From positions 806,001 through 870,000 of the forward strand of contig NZ_CP158281.1 of the NCBI RefSeq assembly GCF_040256645.1: 64,000 nt of DNA, given 5' to 3'. This DNA comes from Brevibacterium sp. CBA3109. GTDB taxonomy: Bacteria > Actinomycetota > Actinomycetes > Actinomycetales > Brevibacteriaceae. The notes under the pieces were generated by a model. It did no database searches. It was not told the DNA's origin and saw nothing but the letters and a program-made list of their open reading frames with translations. This document shows positions 44,749-53,701 of this stretch, piece by piece. Each line of letters opens with the position of its first letter. Position 1 is the first letter of the stretch. Made by a program: the position numbers and the translations under genes.

Positions 44749-47523
44749 GTGAGTATGTTGACGACTACAGGACATCGACTTCCCGGAGCCCCTGGCCGGT
44801 TGGTTGCCGAGACCGCTGCCTGGGGCGCACTGATCGTACTTGTGGCGATCAGCTATGTCGTGGCGGGCACCAGCGGATTCTTCGCCACGATCGGCGGGAG
44901 GGCCTTTACTGCAACGGCCGACAGTCTCGGTGCGGGAGACTTCGACAATCAGCTGGGGAGCCTGTCGCTTCTCATCGTCTTCGTTCTCGCCGGGGCCGGA
45001 CTGTTCATTCCGCAGAAGATCTTGGCGAGCAGGGGCCCAGCCGCCCGCAAACTCGCACTCAGCATTGCTGCTTTCGTCGAGGCAGGGCTTCTCATCGTCC
45101 TCAGCCTCGCGCCGAGCGCCTGGCTGACCTGGGTCACCGCACTGTTCCTCGGAGCCGTCGTCGGCCTTCTGCTGAGCATCAATCCCTTCTCGAACGAGAA
45201 GCCGTGGCGTAGGGTCGGCATTCCTGCGGCGGTCCTCGTCTTCGTCTCCTTCGCCTTCCAGATCATCGGTGGTTCCGTCGCTGGCACTCAGGCTCTGGGG
45301 TGGATGAGTCTCCTGGTGGGCGTCGCCATGGCCGTCGGCGCCGTGATCATCTTCCTCACTCCTGAGCGCGCTCTCCACGCCGAATCAGCGACAACTGGCG
45401 CATTCCCCGCGATCAAGGCTCGCGTGGCCAGACCTGCCGCGACCATCAAGACACCGTGGGTCTGCATCGCACTGTTCGCGGTGCTGGGAACCACAGTCAT
45501 CCTCGCGCAGCCGACCGCTGTCGAACACAGCTTCGGTCAAGCGGGCTTCGCCCTCATGATTGCGTCGTGCTTGGTGGGTTGGGCCATCGGATTCGAGATG
45601 GGGCCCACCTTCGCTCCCGGAATGTCGAGGCCGCGTGTCTCTGCGTTCGCGTTGGCCGTGTCAGGAATTCTGCTGATCGCTACGGGAGCCATCAATGAGC
45701 TCTCCGGCAAGGTCGTTCTGTCCGCAGTCATCGCCTTCCTCGTCGGAGTCGGCGTGCGTTCACAGCCCTACGACTTCTCGCGGCGGGTCGGGGCAGTCGG
45801 CGGTGCAGTTGTCGCCCTCATCCTCAACTCCATCGACCTCGGCATCGCCGTCCCTGTCGGTTCGGCCATGGAATGGCTGTTGGCCCCCAGCGACGTTGCG
45901 TTCGGAATCATGGGTTTGGCCGCTCTGGTCGCCGGCATCATCGGACTCTTCATCTTCGACCCACACGGCCTACAAGGCCTGTCCGTTGACATCGTGCACG
46001 GATTCCGTCCTCCCAGCACCCTCGAGAACGGAGCGAACGACGGCATCGGAAACTCCGTGGAACGGCTGGGAGCCGGATTCTTCATCGCCATTGAGGGCGG
46101 TGACGGTTCGGGCAAGAGTACACAGATCAAGCGGATCTCACGGATTCTCGCCGATGAGGGCCACAACGTCGAAGCCACGCGCGAACCAGGTGGAACCGAG
46201 CTGGGGCGACAGATCCGTTCTGTCCTCTTCGACTCCGAACCGCCCAGCCCTCGCACCGAGGCGCTGCTCTTCGCTGCCGACCGCGCCCACCACGTGGCCT
46301 CTTTGGTAGATCCGAGCCTCGACGCTGGAAACATCGTCATCACCGACAGATACATCGATTCGACGATCGCCTACCAGGCCGCTGGCCGCAACTTCGACCC
46401 GAAGACGATCCTGGCGCTGAGCAAATGGGCGACTCAGGGTCTCGTCCCGCACCTGACGATCGTCCTTGACATCGATCCCGAGATCGCCGCAGCGCGGATG
46501 GGCGCACGCGGCGAGAACAACTACCTCGACGAGGAGAACCAGCAGTTCCACCAGCGGGTCCGGCAGACCTACCTGACACGTGCACACAAAGAGCCCGACC
46601 GCTACGTCGTCCTCGACGCATCGGTATCCGAGGATGAACTGACCGACGGAATCCTCACCTCCATCCGCACCCGTTTGCCGCGGCAGGCGGGCAGTGCGTC
46701 CGCCCCCGATGCAGGTGTCGCCACCGGTGTGTCAACCGGCGCCGAGGTGGCTGCAAGTCAGCCCTCCGAGGCCGTCGTGGGCAATCCGTCCGAGGAATCA
46801 GACGAGGCGCAGTCTGCGCAGTCGCGAGACGAAGAATTGATCGAGAACGCCTCAACAGCCGACGATGAGGATTTCACTCCCGAGCCCGGGGTCCGGTTCG
46901 TCCCGTTGTCGGGTGAACGGTTCGTCCTAGAGGCTGGGGGGCGTCGGGAATCCGAAGAGCGCAATGACGGAGTGGAGACGGAGAGAGTTGACCTCGGCGC
47001 TGATCTGCGCCAACCAGGTGAGCTGGATCAGTCGGAGACCCAAGGCAAGGCTGTCAGTGATGACCAGCCTGCCAGCGATGACCAGCCGGGCAGCGATGAC
47101 CAGTCGGCCAGCGGGCAAGTACCAGTCGATGGGGCCGAACCTGAGTCCGAGGAAGAAGCTGCCACAACGGTCCTGCCGGCCCGCGGTTTCACCCCGAGCG
47201 CAACAGTGCAGGACAATGACGACGACGATGATGACGGTGTCCCGACAGACGTGATCGAGACACGTTCTTCGGAAGAAGCGCAGACTCGTGTCGTCAAGCA
47301 GGTCGAGAATCGCAGCGACGATGATCCCCGCACGGGAGACAGGCCCCGCACCGAGAGCGGGGGCGAGAATGCAGAGACAACAGTTCTGCCCGTGCGCAGC
47401 CCCCGACAGATGAGTCGAGAGCGACTGCAGGCCCAGGCGGAGATCGAACGTCAGGCACGCGAGCGGCTGCGCAAGCAGCGAGAACGCAACCATCAGCGCT
47501 TCAACAACCCGGAAGGTCACTGA
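44749..47523 (+). CDS. tmk: MFS-like membrane domain fused to thymidylate kinase
   Basis: 924 residues in three parts. Residues about 15-420 hold some 11-12 hydrophobic helices (AAWGALIVLVAISYVVAG ... AALVAGIIGLFIF), MFS-like. Residues about 445-650 are a complete dTMP kinase: Walker A IEGGDGSGKSTQ, the EATREPGGTELGRQIR loop, ITDRYIDSTIAYQ and LDIDPEIAAARMG. Residues 660-924 are an acidic disordered tail with SDDQPAS-type 18-bp repeats, ending in a basic coiled coil (REREQ-like, RLRKQRERNHQRF). Similar bifunctional MFS/dTMP kinases are known from Streptomyces. The holB start abuts the stop. Confidence 0.92.
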   Translation: MSMLTTTGHRLPGAPGRLVAETAAWGALIVLVAISYVVAGTSGFFATIGGRAFTATADSLGAGDFDNQLGSLSLLIVFVLAGAGLFIPQKILASRGPAARKLALSIAAFVEAGLLIVLSLAPSAWLTWVTALFLGAVVGLLLSINPFSNEKPWRRVGIPAAVLVFVSFAFQIIGGSVAGTQALGWMSLLVGVAMAVGAVIIFLTPERALHAESATTGAFPAIKARVARPAATIKTPWVCIALFAVLGTTVILAQPTAVEHSFGQAGFALMIASCLVGWAIGFEMGPTFAPGMSRPRVSAFALAVSGILLIATGAINELSGKVVLSAVIAFLVGVGVRSQPYDFSRRVGAVGGAVVALILNSIDLGIAVPVGSAMEWLLAPSDVAFGIMGLAALVAGIIGLFIFDPHGLQGLSVDIVHGFRPPSTLENGANDGIGNSVERLGAGFFIAIEGGDGSGKSTQIKRISRILADEGHNVEATREPGGTELGRQIRSVLFDSEPPSPRTEALLFAADRAHHVASLVDPSLDAGNIVITDRYIDSTIAYQAAGRNFDPKTILALSKWATQGLVPHLTIVLDIDPEIAAARMGARGENNYLDEENQQFHQRVRQTYLTRAHKEPDRYVVLDASVSEDELTDGILTSIRTRLPRQAGSASAPDAGVATGVSTGAEVAASQPSEAVVGNPSEESDEAQSAQSRDEELIENASTADDEDFTPEPGVRFVPLSGERFVLEAGGRRESEERNDGVETERVDLGADLRQPGELDQSETQGKAVSDDQPASDDQPGSDDQSASGQVPVDGAEPESEEEAATTVLPARGFTPSATVQDNDDDDDDGVPTDVIETRSSEEAQTRVVKQVENRSDDDPRTGDRPRTESGGENAETTVLPVRSPRQMSRERLQAQAEIERQARERLRKQRERNHQRFNNPEGH

Positions 47524-48681
47524 GTGAGCGTCTTCAATGAGCTCGTCGGCCAGGACGACGTCATCACCCAGCTCAGGTACGCTCTCCAATCGCCGGGTGC
47601 GATGACCCATGCCTGGCTATTCACCGGGCCTCCGGGGTCCGGCCGGTCCAATGCAGCACGAGCCTTCGCTGCGGCACTGATCTCCGGCGGTGAAGACCCC
47701 AACGGTGTCACCGCGCGCGTGCTCAAGGGGCATCACGAATCGTTGACGATCATGTCGACTCAGAAATCGGTGATCGCCATTGACGAAGTGCGGGAACTGG
47801 TGTCGAGAGCACAGTCAGCTCCAGTCAACTCCCCGTGGCGAGTCGTCATCATCGAAGACGCAGACAGGATGAGCGAGCGGACGGCCAACGTCCTGCTCAA
47901 GGCCATAGAGGAGCCACCCCCAGCCACGGTGTGGCTGCTGTGCGCGCCAAGCCCCATCGATGTGCTCACCACGATCCGTTCTCGGTGCCGTCCAGTTCGT
48001 CTGCGCATTCCCTCTCGCGATGCCGTGGCGCAGCTCCTCATCGAACGAGACCACGTCGATGAGGACCGAGCAAAGTGGGCAGCAGCCGTGGCGCAGAACC
48101 ACATCGGCCGGGCCAAGTACATGGCGCTCAACGAGTCCGCAGGTGAGGAGCGCAAACAGATCCTCGCGATCCCGGGCAAGCTGACCTCCGTCGGGGCAAC
48201 CATCCGTTTGGCGGGACGCATCGTCGACGAAGCCGCGGAGACCGCAAAGTCTCGTGTCGAGGAACGCAATGCTTCGGAACGCAGCGATCTCATGGCGACT
48301 TTGGGCATCGAATCCGAGAAGTCCATTCCACCCTCGGCGAGATCTCAGATCAGGAAGCTCGAAGAGGAGCAGAAGCGACGGTCGGTGCGCGCCCGCAACG
48401 ATGAACTCGATCGGATCTTCCTCGAACTCATGAGCCTCTACCGCGACATCCTCATGCACCAGTTGGGGATCCGCGACGGGTGGATCAACGCCGGCGAAGT
48501 CGATCTCATCGCCGAGCAGGCGAACAGGGACGGACCCGACACGACTCTGCTGCGCATTGACGCCATCACCCAGGCGAGACGACGGCTGCAGACGAACATG
48601 TCGCCCGTGCTCATTGTCGAATCGGCGTTCGTGCTGCTGTCGAACCCCTGGCTGCTCGAGGACCGCACCGGGGCGCTGTGA
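47524..48681 (+). CDS. holB: DNA polymerase III subunit delta'
   Basis: 385 residues. Clamp-loader subunit with an AAA+ fold: VFNELVGQDDVITQLRYAL, a P-loop-like GPPGSGRSNAARAFAAAL with Arg instead of the catalytic Lys (delta' does not hydrolyse ATP), VVIIEDADRMSERTANVLLKAIEEPPP (SRC-type region) and IRSRCRPVRLRIP. GTG 47524 immediately follows the TGA of tmk; tmk-holB is a conserved pair. It ends 3 nt before a convergent peptidase gene. Confidence 0.94.
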   Translation: MSVFNELVGQDDVITQLRYALQSPGAMTHAWLFTGPPGSGRSNAARAFAAALISGGEDPNGVTARVLKGHHESLTIMSTQKSVIAIDEVRELVSRAQSAPVNSPWRVVIIEDADRMSERTANVLLKAIEEPPPATVWLLCAPSPIDVLTTIRSRCRPVRLRIPSRDAVAQLLIERDHVDEDRAKWAAAVAQNHIGRAKYMALNESAGEERKQILAIPGKLTSVGATIRLAGRIVDEAAETAKSRVEERNASERSDLMATLGIESEKSIPPSARSQIRKLEEEQKRRSVRARNDELDRIFLELMSLYRDILMHQLGIRDGWINAGEVDLIAEQANRDGPDTTLLRIDAITQARRRLQTNMSPVLIVESAFVLLSNPWLLEDRTGAL

Positions 48682-48684
48682 AAT

Positions 48685-49860
48685 TCAGTCCTGAGCAGGA
48701 GGTTCATCTTCGGCCAGAAGCTCGCCGACCAGTGCGGTGGTGAGCTCGACCCGGCGAGGGATCCACAGCTGCAGGGCATGCTCGGTTCTTGCGTGCGAGC
48801 CGCCGCCCACAGTGCCGAGTCCGTCAATGGTCGGAGTTCCGACTCCGGCTGTGAAGTTGCCGTCCGATCCACCGCCGACGGCGACCGACCGCAATGGTGG
48901 GTGCCCCAGGTGAGCGCTCAGACGCTGGGCTCGAGCGTAGAGACCCATCGCCATCTTCTCCTCCAGCGGGGCCCGGTTGATTCCGCCTCGGACGTCGACC
49001 TTCGCCCCGGCCACAGTGGGGGAGAGAGTGCTGAGGATCGCGTCGATGCGTTCCTGCTCTGTCACCGAGGCGGCTCGGGAGTCAACACCCACAACGGCCT
49101 TGGCAGGCACGGTGTTCGTCGTTGAACCGCTGTGCATGAGGGTCGGCACAACCGAAGTTCCCACGGACGGGTCATGCAGCTCCGCAATTTTGACCACCTG
49201 GTTGGCTACCTCGATTGTGGCGTTGATGCCCTTCTCCGGTTCCACGCCCGCATGGGCGGCCAAACCAGTGACTTCGAGTGAGTAGATGGCGACGCCTTTG
49301 CGGGCGATCTTCACCCCTCCATCGGGCGCGCCGCTTTCGAAGACCAACGCCGCCTTGGCTCCACGGGCTTCGTCTTCGATGATCTGGCGTGAGCCGGGGG
49401 AGCCGAGCTCTTCGTCTCCGGTTATGAGGATGCTGACGCCGTCGAGGTTGCCGCGCTCGTCACGCAGGCGCGCCATCGCATAGAGAGCGATGAGCAGACC
49501 GCCCTTCATATCGTCGGCGCCCGGCCCGCGCACGACACCGTCGGCAACCGAATAGGGAAACTCGGCGAGCGTACCGGTCGGCCACACTGTGTCATGATGA
49601 CCGATGAGCACGACCTTGCGAGGCCCGGTGCCGAAGCGCCACAGCACGTGGGGGTGCGAATCGGTTTCGATGATGTGCGGAGCCGCCCCCAGCAGGCCGG
49701 TGCCGATCCGGGAGACGAGCTGAGCGCTGCGAGCCAGTGATTCGGGATCCTGGGAGAACGACTCACATTCTATGAGCGCCTTGAAATCACTCATGAAGTC
49801 CTTCGAGTCGAACTCGCCCACGTGCGTCACCCATTTCTCTCTTGGAAAGTCTGTCGTCAC
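48685..49860 (-). CDS. M20-family metallopeptidase
   Basis: 391 residues, resembling carboxypeptidase G2/ArgE-type zinc peptidases. Metal ligands: GHHDTVWP, GPGADDMKGG, TGDEELGSPGS (catalytic Glu pair) and GGGSHARTEH near the end. A dimerisation-domain signature is GLAAHAGVEPEKGINAT. No signal peptide, so cytoplasmic. The GTG at 49860 is the furthest start; GTG codons about 30 nt downstream (after AGAGAGA) are an alternative. Substrate unknown. Confidence 0.87.
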   Translation of the reverse strand: MTTDFPREKWVTHVGEFDSKDFMSDFKALIECESFSQDPESLARSAQLVSRIGTGLLGAAPHIIETDSHPHVLWRFGTGPRKVVLIGHHDTVWPTGTLAEFPYSVADGVVRGPGADDMKGGLLIALYAMARLRDERGNLDGVSILITGDEELGSPGSRQIIEDEARGAKAALVFESGAPDGGVKIARKGVAIYSLEVTGLAAHAGVEPEKGINATIEVANQVVKIAELHDPSVGTSVVPTLMHSGSTTNTVPAKAVVGVDSRAASVTEQERIDAILSTLSPTVAGAKVDVRGGINRAPLEEKMAMGLYARAQRLSAHLGHPPLRSVAVGGGSDGNFTAGVGTPTIDGLGTVGGGSHARTEHALQLWIPRRVELTTALVGELLAEDEPPAQD

Positions 49861-49906
49861 CAGGTTAACGGGTGAGCTGCCAGTCAGACGTGACGACAGC
49901 GAACCT

Positions 49907-50481
49907 TCAACTGACTCGGCGAAGATCCCTCACTTGAGTGCGGGGAATGTAGCCAGCGGACGAATAGGCCGCGACAGCACCCTTGTTCGAGCTCTCTGCA
50001 CAGACTGATGCTCATGGCGATCCCGGTTGCTGTAGGCTTCTTGCCGCAGCGATCGCCAGGGCTCGTCCGCGCCCCAGCATCCTGGCTCTGTCAGCCGATC
50101 GCGGAGGCGGGTTGCTCCCCGAGCTTCGACAATTGCCGTTTCGGACCCTAAGACAGTGCTGTTCGTCTCCAGGACGGTGCGGTTCGATGAGTCGATGTCT
50201 GATTCGATCTGTGGCGCCAAAGAGTCGTCATGGTTGAGATCCGGATCAACGGACAGGCGCAGAAGGTCCTCACTGTCAAGCAATCCAATTGCGAGGATCC
50301 TGTCCTGGCGCCGCCAGACCCGCAGCGCCTGGGCTGTTGCTTCTGCGCCTCTCAGTGAATACCAGCCCAGGTCTCCCGTGTGGTGGTGGAGAGGTCCATC
50401 GTCGGACTGCCAACGATCGAGTACGGCACCGATGTTGGGAAGTTCGGCGACCTGAGGGCCGACCAGCTCAGCGGTTCTCAT
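49907..50481 (-). pseudogene. Decayed GNAT acetyltransferase gene with central deletion
   Basis: The 5' part (50481 to about 50040) reads as the N-terminal domain of an actinobacterial GNAT protein (WYSLRGAEATAQALRVWRRQ, LRLSVDPDLNHDDSLAPQI, GADEPWRSLRQ). In another frame, 49907-50011 encodes ASVCAESSNKGAVAAYSSAG then YIPRTQVRDLRRVS and a stop, the usual C-terminal end of such proteins (NxGAVAAYxxAGF). Only about 30 nt separate the two, so the acetyl-CoA-binding core, roughly 130 residues, is missing, and the frame is broken. A 183-residue ORF (49930-50481) remains open but lacks the enzyme core. Confidence 0.7.
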
Positions 50482-50567
50482 GTGTCTTCTGAGATGCGCA
50501 AGGATTGGTCTATAGGGTCCAGCATATGTGAGCTGTGTTACCTACTCAGACTTCAGTCATGCTCCTT

Positions 50568-50597
50568 TTGACCAGGAGTCCTGGTTTTGGCTAAAGT
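50568..50597 (+). promoter_or_regulatory. Promoter of tRNA-Thr
   Basis: TTGACC (50568-50573), an 18-bp spacer, and TAAAGT (50592-50597). Transcription would start a few bases before the tRNA 5' end. Confidence 0.55.
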
Positions 50598-50607
50598 TAG
50601 GTCGGTT

Positions 50608-50680
50608 GCCGCCTTAGCTCAGTCGGTAGAGCGATTCACTCGTAATGAATAGGTCGGGAGTTCGATTCTCCCAGGCGGCT
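50608..50680 (+). tRNA. tRNA-Thr (anticodon CGT)
   Basis: A full 73-nt cloverleaf by hand: acceptor GCCGCCT/AGGCGGC with discriminator T, D arm GCTC/GAGC, anticodon arm ATTCA-CTCGTAA-TGAAT, 5-nt variable loop, T arm GGGAG-TTCGATT-CTCCC. The CCA end is not encoded. It reads ACG codons. A bidirectional terminator hairpin begins 7 nt after the end. Confidence 0.97.
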
Positions 50681-50686
50681 CGGCAA

Positions 50687-50733
50687 AGAACCCCTGTGCC
50701 CGGTGAAAACACACCGGCACAGGGGTTCTCTCT
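50687..50733. terminator. Bidirectional terminator after tRNA-Thr
   Basis: 50687-50705 pairs with 50712-50729 (18 pairs, one bulged C, AAAACA loop). T-rich sequence lies on both sides, serving the tRNA and the convergent membrane-protein gene. Confidence 0.8.
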
Positions 50734-50752
50734 TGCGCCGGCTCGGTTCGGC

Positions 50753-52237
50753 CTATGATCGATTGATCTGAGTGCTGAATCTCCGGTCGAAGGCGCCGGT
50801 CGCGGTGAGGCTTCCGAGCAAAGACGCGACAAGGATGAACAGCAGAACGACGACTGTCGGCCCCAGCTCGACAACGGTCTGCCTGTTCCCACCGATGAGC
50901 ACCTGAGCCTTGGCCCACAGGCCCGAGTAGCTCGGATCGAGAAGACTCGCCACAGCAGTCCAGACAGTTCCCCCGGCAATCGCGCCGACGGCGACTGCGG
51001 CTCCGGCCAGCACCCCCAGGGTATCGGTCACGGCGAGGACCACGACAGCCACAGTCAGGCAGACCAGACACAGGGATCCGATGATCGCGATCATCCGCAG
51101 ACTCGGGTAGGCGCCGAGGCTGTCCACGATGTTCCTCCCCGGCCAGATCGAGCTGATGCCGGCAACCGTCGTCAGTGCCAGGGTCCCGGCGGCGGCCAAG
51201 CCGAACTTCTGGCTCAGAAGCGTTCTTCTGGGGAATGGTCTCTGCGGCGACAGCGACCGCCATGGTCCGATGATGACGACCTGAAGGCCTGCCGCTCGAT
51301 TGATGGCTGCAGACGACAACATGGCCAGAGTGACTGCACCGAAGACGAGCGCAGTGATGATGGCAGAGAGTGTGGCAATCGTGGACGGCTGTGACTCGTG
51401 CGGCGTGGACGCCGTGACCTTCGGTGCTGGGGCAGAGGGCTGCGCAGCTGGCGGAGGACCGTCACCATCGGATCCCTGACTGAAGTAGTCGACAGCTGGT
51501 GGACCGCTGACATCCTCAACCCTGATGTCGAAGGGCCGTTCGAAGGCGCGCTCCGCGTCCTGCTGAGAACGTGGGCAGTCCTGTTGGCCACCGGCCTCGC
51601 ACCCGAGCTTCCGGGCCACGACTCGAATCTGCTCGGAGATATGCTCTTCGGCCTGGCGGATGACCTGGTCCCGATATTGGTCCAGGATGAACTCGTCTTC
51701 GTTCAAGGCCTGCGGGCTGGCCAGGACCGTGATCGTATAACGCGGGGCGTCGGCGTCGCCGCGATAGTACGCCCCGATGTCGTCCATGACTCGAGGGGTG
51801 AGGTTCTTCGGCAGCAGGACTGCGAGAACCGAAGTTCCGTCTTCCACCTGGGCACGGGCGGACTCAGGGGAGAGCTCGCGTTCACGGGTGGAGAAGTCGG
51901 GAGCGATCGCGCCCTGCTCGATTCGGGTGAAGAACTCATCGGAGAACGACAGGTAGTCCGTCATTGCGCTCTGGATCGCCGGCATCTCCTGCGCCTCGTC
52001 GTCGGTGCCGACTGCGATCGAGAAGTTCGGGGGCGAGCCTGAGGGCTGTTTCGCTGCGGTCGGGGCAGGGGTCGGGATCCCCTCATCGGCACCTGCCCGT
52101 TCGACGACACCGAAGAGCGGAACCAGGACGGACAGTGCGATGACATATACGCACGCCGATGCCAGGATCGGCCAGAAGTACATCCAGCCTGTCCTTCTCC
52201 GGGCCAGGATCGAGGTCACTGCGAAAAAACGACGCAT
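50753..52237 (-). CDS. Large membrane protein, YhgE/ABC-2-permease-like topology
   Basis: 494 residues. One N-terminal helix (WPILASACVYVIALSVLVPLF), an extracytoplasmic region of about 230 residues (30-260) with two cysteines (LGCEAGGQQDCP), a Pro/Ala-rich linker (PPPAAQPSAPAPKV), then about five C-terminal helices, the last ending near residue 485. This layout is that of YhgE/Pip-like or ABC-2 permease-like proteins, but the family assignment is tentative. No ATPase partner is adjacent. GGGAGA precedes ATG 52237. Confidence 0.6.
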   Translation of the reverse strand: MRRFFAVTSILARRRTGWMYFWPILASACVYVIALSVLVPLFGVVERAGADEGIPTPAPTAAKQPSGSPPNFSIAVGTDDEAQEMPAIQSAMTDYLSFSDEFFTRIEQGAIAPDFSTRERELSPESARAQVEDGTSVLAVLLPKNLTPRVMDDIGAYYRGDADAPRYTITVLASPQALNEDEFILDQYRDQVIRQAEEHISEQIRVVARKLGCEAGGQQDCPRSQQDAERAFERPFDIRVEDVSGPPAVDYFSQGSDGDGPPPAAQPSAPAPKVTASTPHESQPSTIATLSAIITALVFGAVTLAMLSSAAINRAAGLQVVIIGPWRSLSPQRPFPRRTLLSQKFGLAAAGTLALTTVAGISSIWPGRNIVDSLGAYPSLRMIAIIGSLCLVCLTVAVVVLAVTDTLGVLAGAAVAVGAIAGGTVWTAVASLLDPSYSGLWAKAQVLIGGNRQTVVELGPTVVVLLFILVASLLGSLTATGAFDRRFSTQINRS

Positions 52238-52491
52238 GCTTCATTCTCCCATCCCGCGTCGAGCCCGCTCCGTCTTCTGCATTGCGTCTGTCGCAGTGCA
52301 GGACTCCCAATGCGCACGTGCCGACTGTCGCCGTTTCCGTGTTGACCATCACAGGCAACTGGTATTGAATGGTGGTGTGAATGTTACTGAACGATCGATC
52401 AGCCGGTGAGGTTGAGCGAGCGTCATTGACGTATCCACGGCTGAGGTCACGGATGTGACCCTCGGCCGTTCTCTAGGACTGTGAGGAACAG

Positions 52492-53700
52492 ATGAGCGAA
52501 GCGTACATCTACGACGCAGTGCGCACGCCGCGCGGAAAGAACCGCGGCGGAGCCCTGCACAGCGTCAAACCAATCGATCTCGTGACAGGGCTCATCGACG
52601 CCCTGCGCGAACGCAATCCCGATCTCGACGACAAGGCGATCGACGACATGGTCTTGGGTGTCGTCTCGCCTGTCGGCGAACAGGGCGGAGACATCGCTCG
52701 GACCGCGGCGCTCGTCGCAGGCCTCGACGAATCCGTCGCCGGCGTTCAGGTCAACCGGTTCTGCGCGTCCGGGCTCGAGGCGGTCAACATTGCTGCACAG
52801 AAGGTCGGCAGTGGTTTCGAGAACCTCGTCCTGGCCGGCGGTGTCGAATCGATGTCGCGTGTTCCCCTCGGCTCCGACGGAGGCGCGTGGGCGCAGGACC
52901 CGACGACGAATTTCGACACCTACTTCGTGCCGCAGGGCATCAGTGCCGATCTCATCGCGACGACCGAGGGATTCAGTCGAACCGATATCGACGAATTCGC
53001 CGAGGAGTCGCAGAAGCGTGCGGCCAACGCCTGGGAGAACGGCTACTTCGAGAAGTCGATCGTCCCGGTCAAGGACATCAACGGGGTGACCCTGCTCGAC
53101 ACCGATGAGCACATGCGCCCCGGTTCGACAGTGGAGTCGCTGTCGAAGCTGTCCCCGGCCTTCACCAAGGTCGCTGCGCAGGCAGGCTTCGACGAAGTCG
53201 CGCTCCAGAAGTACCACTGGGTCGAGAAGATCGAGCACGTTCACACCGCCGCTAACTCGTCGGGAATCGTCGACGGAGCCAGCCTCGTCATCATCGGCGA
53301 CGCCGAGGTGGGTCAGACGATGAATATGAAGCCGCGTGCCCGCATCATCTCCACTGCCGTCACCGGATCCGAACCGACCATCATGCTCACGGGTCCGACA
53401 CCCGCGACGCAGAAGGCGCTGGACAAAGCGGGCCTGACCGTTGAGGACATCGACCTGTTCGAGCTCAACGAGGCCTTCGCTGCAGTGGTCTTGAAATGGA
53501 TGAAGGACCTCAACATTCCGCATGACAAGGTCAACGTCAACGGCGGAGCAATCGCCATGGGGCATCCGTTGGGCGCCACTGGAGCCATGATCCTCGGGAC
53601 CGTCCTCGACGAACTCGAACGCCGTGACCTCAAGCGTGGCCTCGTCACGCTGTGCATCGGCGGCGGAATGGGCATTGCGACGATCATCGAAAGGGTCTGA
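52492..53700 (+). CDS. fadA: Acetyl-CoA C-acyltransferase (thiolase)
   Basis: 402 residues. Catalyses the last step of beta-oxidation, thiolytic cleavage of 3-ketoacyl-CoA. Nucleophile C91 in [16 protein letters not shown]; His in [17 protein letters not shown]; second Cys in [20 protein letters not shown] precedes ATG 52492. It is followed by fadB one base later, forming the standard two-gene fatty-acid oxidation operon. Upstream 255 bp to the divergent membrane protein gene contain GATCGATC but no other clear site. Confidence 0.95.
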   Translation: MSEAYIYDAVRTPRGKNRGGALHSVKPIDLVTGLIDALRERNPDLDDKAIDDMVLGVVSPVGEQGGDIARTAALVAGLDESVAGVQVNRFCASGLEAVNIAAQKVGSGFENLVLAGGVESMSRVPLGSDGGAWAQDPTTNFDTYFVPQGISADLIATTEGFSRTDIDEFAEESQKRAANAWENGYFEKSIVPVKDINGVTLLDTDEHMRPGSTVESLSKLSPAFTKVAAQAGFDEVALQKYHWVEKIEHVHTAANSSGIVDGASLVIIGDAEVGQTMNMKPRARIISTAVTGSEPTIMLTGPTPATQKALDKAGLTVEDIDLFELNEAFAAVVLKWMKDLNIPHDKVNVNGGAIAMGHPLGATGAMILGTVLDELERRDLKRGLVTLCIGGGMGIATIIERV

Positions 53701-53701
53701 C

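Noticed and set aside
47524-48681. Inactivating mutation in the HolB P-loop (Arg for Lys)
   Set aside because: Delta' subunits normally lack a functional ATP site, so this is a family feature.
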